A stretch of DNA of 64,000 nt from Lepiota brunneoincarnata (GCA_023014365.1 JAEBUN010000003.1:496001-560000), one strand, 5' to 3'; numbered from the stretch's first letter, positions 33,218 to 45,770 are shown. Translations and numbers: made by a program. Notes: a model not told the origin generated them from the letters alone.

Positions 33218-33620
33218 ATTCTAACAGGTACAGAGGTGGAGAGGTTGTCATTTATGGTGTTCATTGTGTGTATAATACATTGTAACAAATACTAGAAAAT
33301 TTTTAATGGGTTGGGGCCCATAACCTGTAGAATGACTAAGTCTCAGCAGCTTGTAATGTGAGTACTGTGTATTCTGTACCAGTAGAATAACTAAGTCTAT
33401 CATAGACATAAGTATCAGAGTAGGAAAACATAGGAATAAGTCTGCTCACCTCAGGTGTCTAATGGCAAGCTGGTAGGTATATACACTACCAATGGATGGA
33501 TATTCATAAATGGGCAAAAACATGCCCAGTATCCAAAATGAGAAAGAAAGGGAATGTCCTAAACCAGTTTATCATGGAAAATCACTTGACATGAGTTTGC
33601 AAGCTCAACAAGATGTGGTA
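33218..33620 (-). repeat. Fragment of a copia1-family element (gag start, leader, LTR part)
   Basis: Aligns with 56023-56395: the gag start region (33225-33260), leader, then LTR from 33326 (TGTAGAATGACTAAG) rightwards. Similarity fades near 33600. Same minus orientation as copia1. Confidence 0.7.
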
Positions 33621-34012
33621 GCCATAGTATTCTTATTTGTTCATGCTGCTTCTGGGGCCAGCTAGACCCTGCAAATAGTCACATGAGTGGTTATATAAGC
33701 AGCAAAATTGGGTTCCTGCCCTTCTTCCCCCATTTTTACTTTTCAAAAAGGGTGTTACCAGTATTTCTGAGTACTTTTCTGTGAATTTTATCAATCTTGG
33801 AATAAAATATCCCAGACACTAAATTTGAATATTTGGACTTCAGAGGTCATCTTCCAACATATCTAGCTAACATTCTCTGAGGTTACTTTCACAGGATCTG
33901 ACAATACAGTATCACAATTTAAGTTACAATCTCATCAAGTTTTTGATTACATACGAGATGCAGAATACCTAGTAAGATGTACCTTGTATTGACAAGAAAT
34001 ATCCAAAGAAAA
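33621..34012. other. Unassigned spacer
   Basis: AT-rich sequence without a frame or recognisable repeat. Confidence 0.35.
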
Positions 34013-34388
34013 CTATTTGGAGGATGAGCTCTGCCTTGTTCTCTGCTGCCTATGCCTTGACTTCCGCTGCCTTGGCTCCCGCGCCCCTGGCTCCTGCCAG
34101 GATTGCTCACAACGAAACATTGGTATGTGTCCGAGTTCCTGTTGTGCAGCAAGATCTGTCCGTGTACCTTTTTCCTTCATTTCGCGGCCTACTGTGCTTT
34201 GTTCCTTTTCCGTGGCTCGTCGTGCTCGTACTTCTTCCAAGGTTACTTCCACGGCTTCTACCACTCTTCGGCGTTCTTTCACAACTGCTCTATCCTTTTC
34301 TCTCTTTATCACCTTTAAGTCATCTTTTACCCACTTTTCCCTTCGGGCTCGGTTTGTCCTTCCCGTTTGTGATTTCTTACCGCTCTAG
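34013..34388 (-). CDS. Unknown Arg/Glu-rich ORF in CpG-rich pocket
   Basis: 125 open codons between TAG and TGA on the minus strand. The middle is a charged helix (VIKREKDRAVVKERRRVVEA, then TLEEVRARRATEKEQS), probably coiled coil; the C-terminus is basic and Gln/Ser-rich. No start could be chosen and no family was recognised. It may be one exon of a larger gene. Confidence 0.3.
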
Positions 34389-35868
34389 GCATCAGTCAGC
34401 AGATCAATGGACAAATGAGGTTCAGTCATACCATGGATTCGGATTTTTTACTAATGTCTGTTGGATAATCTGCACACCAACTCGCTGTAGAATGCGTCAA
34501 GTGGTGGATGGGATTTTGGAAGAGGCAAGAGAGTGCTGGTCTTTTTTTGTGTGTGTAATTCCTCATTTCCTCAATAGCCGATTTTTTATACACCATCGAC
34601 ACATATTGTTCGGATCGGACATCACTTGCAACCTAAAATGATGTGTGAGCTTCAATTATTATCACAAATGGGGATGCGTTTTTGTTGATGGTTGCCGTCA
34701 ATGAGTGGGCACCGAAACTGACCCGGGGTCCGGGCCCAGTCTGGCACATTTTGTGCACCTGGCTCACCTGGCTTTAGTGGTTGTTTGTGTGTCCGAGCAC
34801 TCAATTTTCTCAGGTTTATTCAATATCCAGCCTCACAAGAGTCTACCGGATCAAAGTTTTGGGGCTGGGATTGTCCTCTCTCTGAAGGGGAATTGACTAG
34901 CCTGACAAGGACGTGCCTCCATGGGATCCGGGGGACTCAGGGTACATCACAGCCCTTGGAGTAGGTTGGGTAGCGAGTCGGGCGCGATGTTTGGAACCCT
35001 TTTGGCCGGACGAGTAGCTCGAAGAGGGCACACCGTGGGAAGGGTTCTCGGAAGAGAGGAATGGAGAGACAGGAGGCAAGAGAAGGAGGTCCCGGGACAG
35101 AGCTCAGCTTCATGAGCACGGGTGAAGTAGTGGCCTTGTTCGATATGTGCGTAACTCGACGTCAATCTCGAGATTGTTTTTTGACTGGCGCCGATGATCA
35201 GTTGTTTTGAAAACGTCAGTGTCAGCTTCACAAACCTACACTTGCATTGCCTCACCCCCATCTACAGATGCATGTTAGCCTGCTGGCCAGGAATTGTTAC
35301 ACTCCTTCGCTCTTTTGTTCTCGCTCGTCGTGCCTCTTGACGACCAGTCTGTACTTCTGGTTGATTTTCGGTTCCATCACTCACACCCATTGACGGTTTG
35401 TTCTATCACAAGCAAATTCTATACTATGAACCCCGAGCTACACCCACCTATCCCAGATCTCGCAAAAAAGCTAGCGTTCAGTGTTCCCGCAAAGGGCTAC
35501 AAATCAGTGGAAATTGTTCAGGCCTACTTATTTCTTAGTCTATGGGGATGTGGCGCGGTGGAGCGGTACGAGCAGGACAAAAAGTGGATGCTTCTGGGCA
35601 TGGCGATAGGGTGCGCCTCCATCTCTGTGGTCCATACGAATATGGCCACGGATCTTAATCTGCACCGCAAGACGGCCATAACCAGCCCAGGTACCGCAGA
35701 AGGCCAGGCGCGCGATGTGGAAGTACAAAACCGAGAAAGAACGTGGATACTATGCTATTGTTTGGATCGAAGATTTAGCGCGCAGATCGGAAAACCGCAC
35801 TCAATTAAGGGAGAGTGGGTGTTTTCGTGTTTTAGCTACTTGAGGCAGAAACTGATGGGATCCACCAC

Positions 35869-37226
35869 GTACGGTAGGCGAGAACTCCACGCTTCATTTT
35901 CACGCGCGAGTGGTGGTGGCCGACAAGCGCCAGCTTACTTAAGCATGATCAAAATGAGTTCACAACCGAATTATCATTAATCGTGCTCTAACTGCCAAGT
36001 GGTGATGGGTGTAATTAGACTCTAGCGCTATTCTGTGGGGTCACTGAGGCTACTCCTTGGCAAACGAACGGCTCCTACTGGACCTGTTGAACTCGCAAGC
36101 TCATGTCAAGCCATTTTCCCCCGACATACCGCTTTCGGACACTCGCTTGTGGCCTGTTTATAGTGTTCTCACTCTTTTATGGACATCCGTAGGTAGTGTA
36201 TATACTGCCTAGTTTACCATTAGGACACCTCAGTACTCGCGGTACAAGCTACTGAGTATAGAATATTAAGTATCATAGCGAGAAAAAACGTAAGGAAGCT
36301 CTACTCACCTCAGTAGCTCGTAATGCGAGTACTGAGGTGTCTAACGGCAGGTTGGTAGGTATATACACTACCGACGAATATCCATAAACGGGCGAAAACA
36401 TGCCCAGTGTCCGCAAACAAGGTACAAACAAAGGAATTCCTAAACGGGATATGTCGCGGAAAACTGGGACCGATGTCTGACCGATTATGACTGATCGGCC
36501 AATAGGGAGAGTTAGAGTGGCCGGTCAAGGGCCGGTTTTGATGTCGGCCAAAATTCGGTCTCGACGTGGATTGTGGGTCCCACACCGCGAGAAGACCATA
36601 GATCATTGCACTCTGAAAATTCGATCTCATTGAACTCTCGTTCAGAACCCATGCAATTAACTACTTTGGATTCAGTCGGCGTCTATTTCGCTTCTCACAT
36701 GCTGCCTTCCATTTGGCTTGAACGTTGTGATACTGTAAGGAGTATAGTACATGAGTTCTCTGGCCTGGTTTTGGCCTTTTGTGTAGTGGGGCATATTGGA
36801 AGGTGGGAGGAGTCAGTAGAGTTACGACTGCAACATAAAGTTATATATGTTGGAATTGAGGATTCCGGCAAACTGACGGAATGCCGATGTGGAGGTCACC
36901 TGATCGCCTTGTGATGGCCACGTTGTAGAAGGGATATACACACGTAGCGTACTAGCAGGTAATTTGTCCGTTTACTCCTCACCCCGTCGTTGTCTCCCTC
37001 TCGTGAATACACTTCGTTGTCGTATCACACCCTCTTGAGAAGATTTCAACAATATATTCCCTAAGTAAACGTGAACAGTAAAATATACATAATTCGGGTT
37101 TTATTCTAAACGGTGGTGTGATAATTCGGCTGTGAACTCGTTTTGATCATGCTTAAGTAAGCAGGCGCTTGTCTGCCACCATCACTCGCGCGTGAAAATG
37201 AAACGTGGAGTTCTCGCCTACCGTAC
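35869..37226. mobile_element. Non-autonomous TIR element inside the transcription-factor pseudogene
   Basis: Ends in inverted repeats of about 115 bp: 35869-35983 begins GTACGGTAGGCGAGAACTCC, and 37112-37226 is its reverse complement with few changes. Its interior (about 1.1 kb) has no transposase. It seems to lie in an intron: GTGTTTTCG near 35818 as donor and CTAG before 37243 as acceptor. No convincing target duplication was seen. Confidence 0.75.
36183..36480. repeat. CpG-intact copia1-type LTR piece with inverted duplication
   Basis: 36305-36480 aligns with 56238-56395 and with 33440-33570 (GTACTGAGGTGTCTA, GGTAGGTATATACACTAC). The segment 36183-36258 is an inverted copy of 36305-36380, forming a stem with a 46-bp spacer. 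It lies in the interior of the TIR element. Confidence 0.7.
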
Positions 37227-37782
37227 ACCGTACTTACGCTAGATTCTTCTATGGTGATCGTTGATGATGGAGACGCGGAAGAACTGATTTCCGGAGTAAT
37301 GGGAACTCCAACGGATTCTGTCCCGAAGTCTTGGCTTTTGTAGTGTGGAACGGGTACTGCGTCGGGTCTTCAGACGCATTGTAATTACCTCTTGGTGATC
37401 AAGTCATTCGAGTCTCAGGTATATGTGTGGAGGCAGCAGTGGCATGCGGCTCGAACATGGGAGGGTAAACGCTCTCCCTCCACTGACAAATTTAGTACTC
37501 TGGACTGACTTGAGATGACAGGTCAAGATCCTCGCGTGGCGGACTACAAACAGACAATCTCGCAGTTTCACTTCAACTATGTAATGCTCGTTCTCAATTC
37601 ATTTGAACTACAGAATGCGCTCGAGCGTTCTCCTGCGGATATGGGCCATTTCTTCGCTAGAGTCCATTCGTCTGCAATGTGTTTTAATCGTGAGGGATCA
37701 GCTTGGTCCGAGCGGATATATGAGGTATTCGCCAGACTCACACTTTGTCCAGATTTTGTACGCTGTGCTGAGCTTGTTGAAG

Positions 37783-37842
37783 GTATGTCTTGTTTTAGTG
37801 CTGCGGTGCGGGCACGGGTGATTTGATGGACATCCTCCATAG
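37783..37842 (+). other. Intron in transcription-factor pseudogene
   Basis: GTATGT...CATAG, 60 nt. It joins AVLSLLK to LIRPGFQGFLENEQ in frame. Confidence 0.7.
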
Positions 37843-38399
37843 CTCATCCGACCAGGGTTTCAAGGTTTCTTGGAGAATGAACAAAAAACTCTATCCCTGG
37901 TCAAAGACGTTGCGGACGTGTTGAAAGACATTGCGGCAAGAGCAACACATACACCAGTGGTCTACGCTGCCTTCCTTCATGCGATGATTTCTGCCAAGCT
38001 GGAACCTCAACAGCAGGGTACAGGAACAACAGGCAAGGTCAAACCATTGCTCGATGAAGACGATAGTAACTCGAATCCGCCAGTGAGACACTACAATCGG
38101 GTGGATTTACGCAGTCGTCGCCCTCTCCTAATACGAATGCTACGACACGTCTATTGGGAGCACCACCCACCAACAGCTGCATCAGCAGCAACAACTGCAA
38201 CAACAGCAGGGGATGTACGACACATCCACTCCTCCAGGTGGTTCTGCACACGTCGGGCACGACCCGTATTTCTTGAGCAAGTTCCACTTTGAGAGTGAAA
38301 TGGGCCCCGACCCGACCAGCACATTTCCCGCATCACGTACCCAGGGGATGAGCTCAATGATAGAGAGTACAGATCCCTTGATGTTGGTCAACAGTTCAT

Positions 38400-39172
38400 A
38401 AAATCCCTGGCCTTTGCACCACACCTTCATTTGCTCAAGGTATCTGGCAATTCTCCCAAGATGATGACAACCAATTTCCTGCCTGAAGTATTTCCACTCA
38501 AGAATCTCACCCACATTGAAATTCGCTATCCGATGAACTTGCCCAGGATGCTTGATGTCATGAGGTGCTGTACATCTGCAACCCAGACAAACATCAGTAT
38601 GGATGACTACCATGACATAGATGAATGCCCTCTCTCAATCATGTCACTCCCATGTTTATGTATTCTCTACCTCTCAATTTACACATATGGATATGGCATG
38701 TTTGACTACTTTGACTTCCCCAACCTTCAGAGCCTCAGCATTGAATAATCCTGGTCCCAACCTCATCCTATCACACTACTATCCCATTTCCTCTTAAATA
38801 AACAACACTCATTGCAAGTCCTAACCATCCGCAATTTCAAATTACAGCCTGAATGGCTCTTTACTCTCCTATCAGACCCTGTCATCACAAAAATTGCTGT
38901 AGTGGGGCTGTTGGTCCAACAGCCACCAGACAATATCCAGACATTGGTGGATGGGTTGGTTGGAATGTGCCCTTGAGATACCCAACAGCTAGCCTTCGAA
39001 GCCACACCCAGATCCACACTACCAGAGGAAACTGCTCTCATGGGATGGACCAATAGTGCAATTTATGAATCTTTGAGGGGACATCTCCCATTGCATGCCA
39101 GGATAGAGAAGTTTTGCTTTGAATGTACTGGGTGGCCAGAGGTCAAGGTGTTTGAGCTGTGATGGGACAAGA
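38400..39172 (+). pseudogene. F-box/LRR-like protein relic
   Basis: 38431-38748 reads FPLKNLTHIEIRYPMNLPRM, then leucine-rich strands (LPCLCILYLSI, FPNLQSLSIE), a TAA at 38746, and continues HSLQVLTIRNFKLQPEWLF and ITKIAVVGLL. The repeated Leu-x-x-Leu-x-I pattern resembles the leucine-rich part of fungal F-box proteins. No F-box was found. Unlike the pocket to its left it is CpG-poor. Confidence 0.4.
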
Positions 39173-39358
39173 TAATGACCAGATGGGTGGGTTGTAATAC
39201 CAGGAGGAAATAAATACCTGGACTCATGTGCATGTACAGTACTGATACTTAGCCTCATAGCAGAGAGAACAGAACCAGGTTCAAACATGACTTTGCTTGT
39301 TACAGTATCACTTGCACTTACATATATGATTACCAACTAATTGTCATTGTTCCTATGG

Positions 39359-40022
39359 TGTCAGAGCCAGTGTGGGTCAGGTCCAAAGTGGAGGGTCAGG
39401 GTGGTATCCTTAATACAAGGTAACCAGGTGACAGGGCAAAGTCAGTATGTAGACTTTGGGACTGAGGTGGAGTACTTCAGGCAGGGGGTTGGACTTGCAG
39501 CCTCAGCTTATGTGCTGTGCCCTCCTACTGTCTAAGTCCATATTTCAGGAGGTCAGGGCCAAAGTGGAGCAAGGCAGAAGAGAGAGGAGGATATGGAACA
39601 GGGAGCTAGTCCACTGCTCAATTTGATTATCAGACTGAGGAGTACAAGCCAAGTATCTATGGTATATATACTATTGGTCTTATGAACTATGACTTGTACT
39701 GACTATGTGCAGAGCAAAGTGGAGACTGATATGGTTACAAACAGATTACAAATGGATTACAAGTGAAATGGAGACCAGTATGGGTATAGAGACTGATAAC
39801 ATATCTTGACTATGGACAGGAAATGGAGAACTGGGAAATAGAAACACCAAGGGTCAGATGACCATGGCATGTGTGGAGATGGTCATGTGATTTGGGCAAT
39901 GGGTTGCAGTCCAGAGTTGGTTGGAGCTGAGTCAGAGGGCAGAGGGTTGCTGTGTGGAGCACATGTGGAGTCAAGAAGCCAAAGCATAATGATTAGACTC
40001 TGAGTTTGGCATGGATATGACA
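39359..40022 (+). repeat. LTR copy of the 19834 family, CpG-depleted
   Basis: 664 bp, TGTCAGAG...ATGACA, alignable to 19834-20496 end to end. Nearly every CpG of the other copy is TpG or CpA here. The flanks (TATGG and GTGCC) do not match, so it may be one LTR of a truncated element. The next 186 bp (C-run, then unassigned) reach the following solo LTR. Confidence 0.8.
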
Positions 40023-40208
40023 GTGCCCCCCCTTTAGGGCCAAGCCTTGAGGCACAAGGTGGTCTAGGCTGGGACCCATTGGAAAATTCTGTGTGGGGTA
40101 TAAAAACAGGGTGAACTGGTTTGGGTTGAGAGAACACAACTTGACCTCTTACCCCCATGAGCAGACCGCCATCCTGACAACTGACCACTGTGGAGCACAA
40201 GGTGCAAC

Positions 40209-40919
40209 TGTTATGATCCTTGCTCCTTCTGTATCTGAAGATAACTGGAGAAGGCCTTCAATCACTCTACAAGGTGTCTGAGATGGTTGGCCTTGCAGAG
40301 CTTAGTGGATCATGCTCAATGAGATAACAAGGGAACACACCAAGTTAAGGCAAAGAGAGGTTAACAACCGCTGTTAACAAGATTAAAGCTTAAGGCTTTA
40401 ATCTCTACTTGTACAGGCCTTATATACCTATGAGATGCTATATACTCACTATAGGTTATTGGGCTGTTCTACTTATCCTGCACAGTCTTGGCCATGATGC
40501 ACATCCTAGCTGATGGCATCCTACTGTTATTTATATCTTACAATGAGTCAGTGTCCTCGTTCTCCATTCCACTGCTGTGCGATGTTCCATCACTTTCCTC
40601 TGACTCATAATCCTCTTCTCCTGATCCTATCTCCATGGATTCTCTTCCATTCTTGTTCTCCATTCTCTCAGTGCTTCCATCTGTATCAGAGGTTGGATCA
40701 GTCAATCCATGGCTATTTTCTTTGTCCTTGGGGTATTCCAGAATATCCTCCAGAGTTATCTCCATTCCTGCTTCTCTTGCCAGGTCCTGCATGGTGTTGT
40801 AGTATTCCCCTTCTTCATCTTCATATTCCTGTGCTTGTAACTGGTCTGTGGTCTCCTGTACCCATCTTGTAAAGTTGAATAGTTGTTCTTGTTCTTCTTG
40901 GTCTGGACTGTTCATAACA
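40209..40919 (-). repeat. Solo LTR of A/B family, target duplication GCAAC, with intact acidic ORF
   Basis: 711 bp with TGTTATGA/TCATAACA ends and GCAAC at 40204-40208 and 40920-40924. On the minus strand the acidic frame runs ATG 40915 to stop 40538, 125 codons without interruption. TATA box and hairpin (near 40382) are present. Confidence 0.92.
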
Positions 40920-40924
40920 GCAAC

Positions 40925-42879
40925 TGCTGAGGGAGAAGGCAGAGTGGGGGGAACAAGAGTGGCTGGAAATTGAGGGGCTGGAGAAGGAGGAGTGGCAGTG
41001 GTTGATAGCACTGCATCAGTGACAGGCATGAGGAGCAGGCAAGGGAGCATATGGCAGAAGAGATCAGGCAGCAACAAGACAAGGCTGCTGAGGCAGAGTA
41101 TCAGGTGATTTGGGCCTGACTTGTTGCAATGACTATGGGGGCCTCATTGAGCCATCCACCAGAAGAACCAATGTAAGTAGATACAGAGCAGTTGGATTCT
41201 GAATATACAGATAGGGATGAGGTGAGAGATGAGGAGGAGAAGGCCTCTGGGGATTCAGGGGGTAAGGGTGGGGGGAAGGCAAAGGTAAGGGTGGCCCTGT
41301 AATGGGGCAATGTGAACATTTTTGGGGGCAAGAATCCCTGCTGGAGATGCCAGTGAGATGAGGTCCCATGTGAGGTTGCCAGCAGGTAAGTCATTTTTTG
41401 AGGGTTTCCAGGCTACATACTGATAGTTTTTTAGTAACACCAGGAGTTGCTGTTGGTGCAGCAAAATGAAAAAATGATGTAGGGGGTCAAGAGGAGACAG
41501 AACTGAGTGGGGCTGGTGGTTTATTGGTGAAAAGGTAATTGGATTTTGTCCCCAGGTAAGGTTACAGGCATGCTCAATACACTCAAGCTAGTGAGAAGGA
41601 GTGTACACCTTTCGTGAACACTAAGTTTGTGGGGCTCGGAAATTTATCAAACTCAGAGAGTGATGGTGTGGAATTCAAGTTCTGTTCTACCATCACTTGA
41701 CAATAGTAGTACTCAACAAATTGTAAACTAGTAAGCAAATAACTTTACTTGCTAATAGCTCAAGAATAAAGAGTTCATTAACTTAGAGGCTTGGCTTGTT
41801 TCACAGATGGCTCTCAAGTCAACAAGGATAGCACATGAATCACTTTACTTGTAGCTAACCCAAAAGTTCGAACAAGTCATGATTAGGAGCCTAATGTATT
41901 AAGACAATGGTCCTCAATCACTGATTAAGTCTACCACTTAGAATCCTAAGTGTCCCCCAGATGAATGGTTCTCAAGCTGGCAGGCTAGCTAAGAAGGTAT
42001 GACTACTACTTAGGATCCTAGATGTCCACAAGATGAGTGGTCCTGAAGTTAGTATTCAATCTCTGAAGTCAATCACCACTTAGGATCCTAGATGTCACCA
42101 AGATGAGTGGTCCTCAAGCTAGCAATCAATCTTGGGTGTTCATAAGCAATCACTCCACAGACAAACAGGCATGTTCAGATGGTCAAATGAGATGTTAAAC
42201 ACTGTAATTGATAGGGGGAAAGAATCCCAGCAGAATGCTTGCCCTGCCCCCCCTTCAACAGCCTTATTTTATACTACTAATACATGCAGTGCTTCATACA
42301 TATTTAGGAATAGCTTATGCATCCTTTCCCTTTTTAGCTTTTCCATTCTAAATGATATCATATGGCTGACATGTCCTCCTACTTGCCCCATTGGCGGTTC
42401 TCCCTATGTTTCATGATTGGAGCCTGTTTCCCAAGTAGGTAATCCAATGTTTTGGCATCATAATTGGGTTAGCTCCTTCCATTTTAGTCTCCTGGAGTTC
42501 CTTGAATCTCCTCCAGACATCTAAACTTTAGTGAATAAATCAGGCAGCCTTGTTCCTTCTTCAGGCAACCCCTCAGATCATAAACCATTGAGTTTCACTC
42601 TATTTTCCCCTGGTTTGTGGCTTCGGACAAACATTGCTAGGGATGTTTGTATACCCATGACACACCATTAATCATTAATTATTCCTCTGCCAATGGGTTG
42701 ACAAATTAGGGCTTTGGGCCACATCCTAGGTATTTCCTTGCCTGGCCAGCAACTCGGGACTTGTTCTGGCCCTCTTATTCCCTATAGCTAAGGGTTATCA
42801 AGAGTTTCTGCCTCAATTCCATGGGTATAAATTGAATAAATTCGATTTTTCAGGTATATTCAAAATTTTGGCATATTAC
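40925..42879. other. Unassigned, with a threefold tandem repeat at 41934-42117
   Basis: A unit of 65-71 bp containing CCACTTAGGATCCTAGATGT and AGATGAGTGGTCCTCAAGCT occurs at about 41934, 42005 and 42070. It may be a decayed LTR of unknown family. 41100-41400 has GTAAGT-like donors and a Gly/Glu-rich frame but I could not assemble a gene. Confidence 0.45.
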
Positions 42880-43098
42880 CAGGAGACCAGTTCAAGTGTT
42901 TTCCAGCAACCTGCATGTCCTCCAACTGGAGAATCATGACAGAGAGCTACAATGTGGCATCAGAGGTCACTAGTGTCTGGGACATAGATCCTGCCTCAGA
43001 ATAAGAGTAGTCCATCCATCTTTGACCACTTGGAAGAGTGCACAGTTCAGGAGGAGGACTCTTGAGCCTACATATGAGCCACCATTGCCACTGCCTCT

Positions 43099-43750
43099 TC
43101 AGCGGCTCCAGAATGATTTCCTGTCCGGACTGTCCTGTAGGAGGGTTTGTTCTTCACTGGTGACTTGAATTCCTTCAAGGGCCTGGATGGTGAACTTCTC
43201 CCTAGTCAAGAGAATGATGTCCTCATTGTCATGAGCCCCTGAGCCATGGTCTGCACACTGGGATAGGGCATCTACCTTTCCCATTGATTTACCTGGCCTG
43301 TGATGAAGTTCAAAGTCAAAGTGAGCCAGAGTAAGAGACCAGTGAGCTTGGTGATGGTTGAGTTTCTCTGCTGTCATGAAGTACTCTAGGTTATGGTGAT
43401 CTGACCAGATTTCTACAGTGTGGGGGGCTTCTAGGAAATGCCACCACTCTTCAAGTGCCTGGATGATCACCAACATCTCCTTGTCATGGATCTTGTAGTT
43501 TTGCTGCACTTGGTCCAGGGACTTAGAGTAGAATGCTACAGGGTGCCATTTGCCTCTGTCCAATCATTGGGAGAGCACTGCTCTGGTAGCAAAGTTGGAA
43601 CTGTCTGCTTCCACTCAAAAGGGCAAGGAGGTGTCCAGGGAGGCAAGAATAGGCATGGATGTGATCAGCCTCTTAAGGGTAATGAAAGCATCATGTTCCA
43701 GTTCCTCCCACTGCCAAGGAGAGTTGGACTTGGTGAGGTTGAACAGGGGG
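43099..43750 (-). pseudogene. G3 pol: RNase H
   Basis: After WQWEELEHDAF and TLKRLITSMPIL comes an RNase H reading WHPVAFYSKSL, NYKIHDKEMLVIIQALEEW, EIWSDHHNLEYF and KVDALSQCADH. A stop lies between 43563 and 43600. Confidence 0.82.
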
Positions 43751-43752
43751 CA

Positions 43753-44164
43753 TGTAAGGGGAACTCCAGGTCATTGCTCACAACTGCAGATTCAGAATTC
43801 TGATTTCCAGCCTCCCAATGCTCGGAAATCTGTCCCCCAACACCCCAGTACTTGGAATTCCCTCCTACACCCCTCTGATGCAGACACAAACCCTCACTGG
43901 CATGCATGACCCTATCCCAAGCCCATTCCTGACTATACTTACTTTAGGCATCCCTGACACCTCACAGCCATTTATGTAGAGTAGATTACTCAACTTGGAC
44001 CTTACTGGCAGGTAGTATAAGTAGTGTAGGTGAGCTTGGAGAAACCTTACTCGATTCTCTGAGGTTTCTCCCTGCTCAGATATGTACTTGGTAGAAGTCC
44101 GGAAATGATACTAAGGTTTCTCCCTGCTTAGCTGATGCAACACGGTGGCCAGGTTGCCCTTACA
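43753..44164 (-). repeat. Solo LTR (family L2) in G3 RT, target duplication GGGCA
   Basis: 412 bp with inverted ends TGTAAGGG...CCCTTACA and GGGCA at 43748-43752 and 44165-44169. It separates the RT coding words NFYRRFVQDFSHHA (left in coding direction) and LFNLTKSNSPW. The orientation is arbitrary. Related sequence is at 50955-51455. Confidence 0.85.
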
Positions 44165-44169
44165 GGGCA

Positions 44170-45040
44170 GGCATGATGTGAGAAGTCTTGGACAAATCGC
44201 CTGTAGAATTGACAAAGCCCAGGAAGCACTTGGACTTCTCATTTGTCTGTAGGTTCCAGCCATTCCTGTACTCTGGCAACCTTTACTGGGTCCATCTCTA
44301 CCTTATCTTCCAAAATGATAAGCCCCAGGTATTCCACTCTTGTCCTCTCAAACTTGCACTTCTCCAGCCAAAGGTAGAGTTTATGGCAGCAAAGTATCTC
44401 TAAAACTCAGCAGGTGACTTCCCTGTGCTCCTCTATGGTCTTCAGTGAAGATAAGAATGTTGTCTAAGTACACCACAATGACTCCCTCTGCGATGAGATC
44501 TCTGAAAATATCATTTATCATTGTTTGGAAAGTGGCTGGGCTGTTGGTAAGTCCAAAGAACATTACCAGGGGCTTGAAGCAGCCTTGGTTGGTACAGAAT
44601 GCTGCCTTCCATTTGTCTCCAGGCTTAATGCACACATTATTGAAACCCCATTGGATGTTCAAGTTTAGTGAAGTACCTAACACCCTGGAGCTGGTTGACA
44701 AGCTTGGAGATGAGCAGGAGTGGGTATTTACTCTTTACAGTGATCACATTAAGGCCTCAGTAATCCTAGACTAGCCAGAGCAAACCATCCTTCTTCTTGA
44801 TGAAGAATACTGGAGAAGCCATCAGGGATTTTGAAGCATGAATCCTTCCTATAGTTAGGTTCTCCTGTATGAAGGAGTCAAGCTCTGACTGCTTGGAGGG
44901 GGCTAAGGGGTATACCTTACAGCCGACCAGCATTACTTCTGGAGTGAGTTTGATGGCATGGTCCCAGGGCCTCTGTTCCAGAAGGGAATCAAAGGATTCC
45001 TTTTCAAATACAATGGAAAAGTCATGAAGGTATTTAAGGG
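44170..45040 (-). pseudogene. G3 pol: reverse transcriptase
   Basis: 44701-44381 reads NVCIKPGDKWKAAF, VMFFGLTNSPATFQ and VVYLDNILIF, where the second catalytic Asp of YxDD is Asn. Upstream (44720-44860) the SP...FFIKKKDG region is degraded. Several stops and shifts. Confidence 0.82.
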
Positions 45041-45234
45041 CCGGACCTAGAGGGCCAGATGGTTTAAGGGATGTTTGAGGTGATCACAAGTTGCAATGGA
45101 AGGCTTTGGCAAGCCTCTGGGAAGTAGTACTGGTTGCCCTAGATGAACTGGGGGTCTGGGTAGAGAACTGTGGCCCAGATGCATTTGCCATCCAACATCT
45201 CCAGTGTGGATTTTGGTTGGAGGCCCAGGATTTC

Positions 45235-45770
45235 TCAGACATCCTCCCAATCATCATCCCAGAGTGAATGGGGGCCTTCCAAACACATAGAGGTTGCTCT
45301 AAGCTCAGCCCTTCGGACTTTCTGTTCGGTTCTTAGTTGTTCCTTACAGAGCATGCAACATATATCCAGGCAGTGAGTCATATGGACTTCACCTGTTTGC
45401 CAATCTACTTCAGGGTTGTGCTCCCTTAACCATGAAAAACCTAGCAATAGGTCTTGCCCTCCAAGCAACGTGACAGCAAGGGTGGTATGCTCTGAGTGGG
45501 ATTTATAGTGAAGGGTGATGTCTAGGACTTTGGTAATCAAGCCAGCTTTGTTTTTCGGTGCCATTGATGTTGAAGGCTGGGATGGGTTGGGAGAGGGGGT
45601 GAGTATTGCAGGTGGTTTTTCCACATGAAATCATAGTCAATGAAACAACCAGTTGCCCCACTATCCAGGAGGGCTTGAGTGACTTTCCTCTCTGACATAT
45701 CTGTCATCTCCAGTTCCACAGTCAGATGAAGTGACTGCTGAGACTTCATGGAAGCTATTTTGAATACCAA
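45235..45770 (-). pseudogene. G3 aspartic protease
   Basis: 45770-45537 reads VTQALLDSGATGCFIDYDF with the catalytic Asp-Ser-Gly intact. 45624-45235, in another frame, reads LLLGFSWLREHNPEVDWQTG, the retropepsin C-terminal block. Confidence 0.8.

Larger units (their letters stand above)
34900..38330 (+). pseudogene. Fungal-specific transcription factor (PF04082-type) pseudogene
   Basis: The middle part reads SKFYTMNPELHPPIPDLAKK, VEIVQAYLFLSLWG, WMLLGMAI, MATDLNLHRK and RERTWILCYCLDRRFSAQIG, the core of the fungal transcription factor domain. After a 1.36 kb insertion it resumes with NYLLVIKSFESQ, HFNYVMLVLNSF and ALERSP, then (other frame) LGPSGYMRYSPDSHFVQI, a 60-nt intron (37783-37842), and LENEQKTLSLVKDVADVLKD. 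A poly-Gln run and MYDTSTPPGGSAHVG close it. Lesions include stops near 37341 and 37505 and frameshifts near 37300 and 37680. No Zn2Cys6 domain was found upstream; the 5' end is uncertain. Confidence 0.75.

Noticed and set aside
34024..34641. 205-codon + strand ORF
   Set aside because: It has poor composition for a protein and lies opposite the charged minus-strand ORF, which looks more coding.
37870..38292. Separate 140-aa gene
   Set aside because: It is the last exon part of the transcription-factor pseudogene, joined by the 60-nt intron at 37783-37842.
40538..41077. 179-codon ORF as a distinct gene
   Set aside because: Its last 125 codons are the LTR acidic frame; the first part is flanking sequence that happens to be open.
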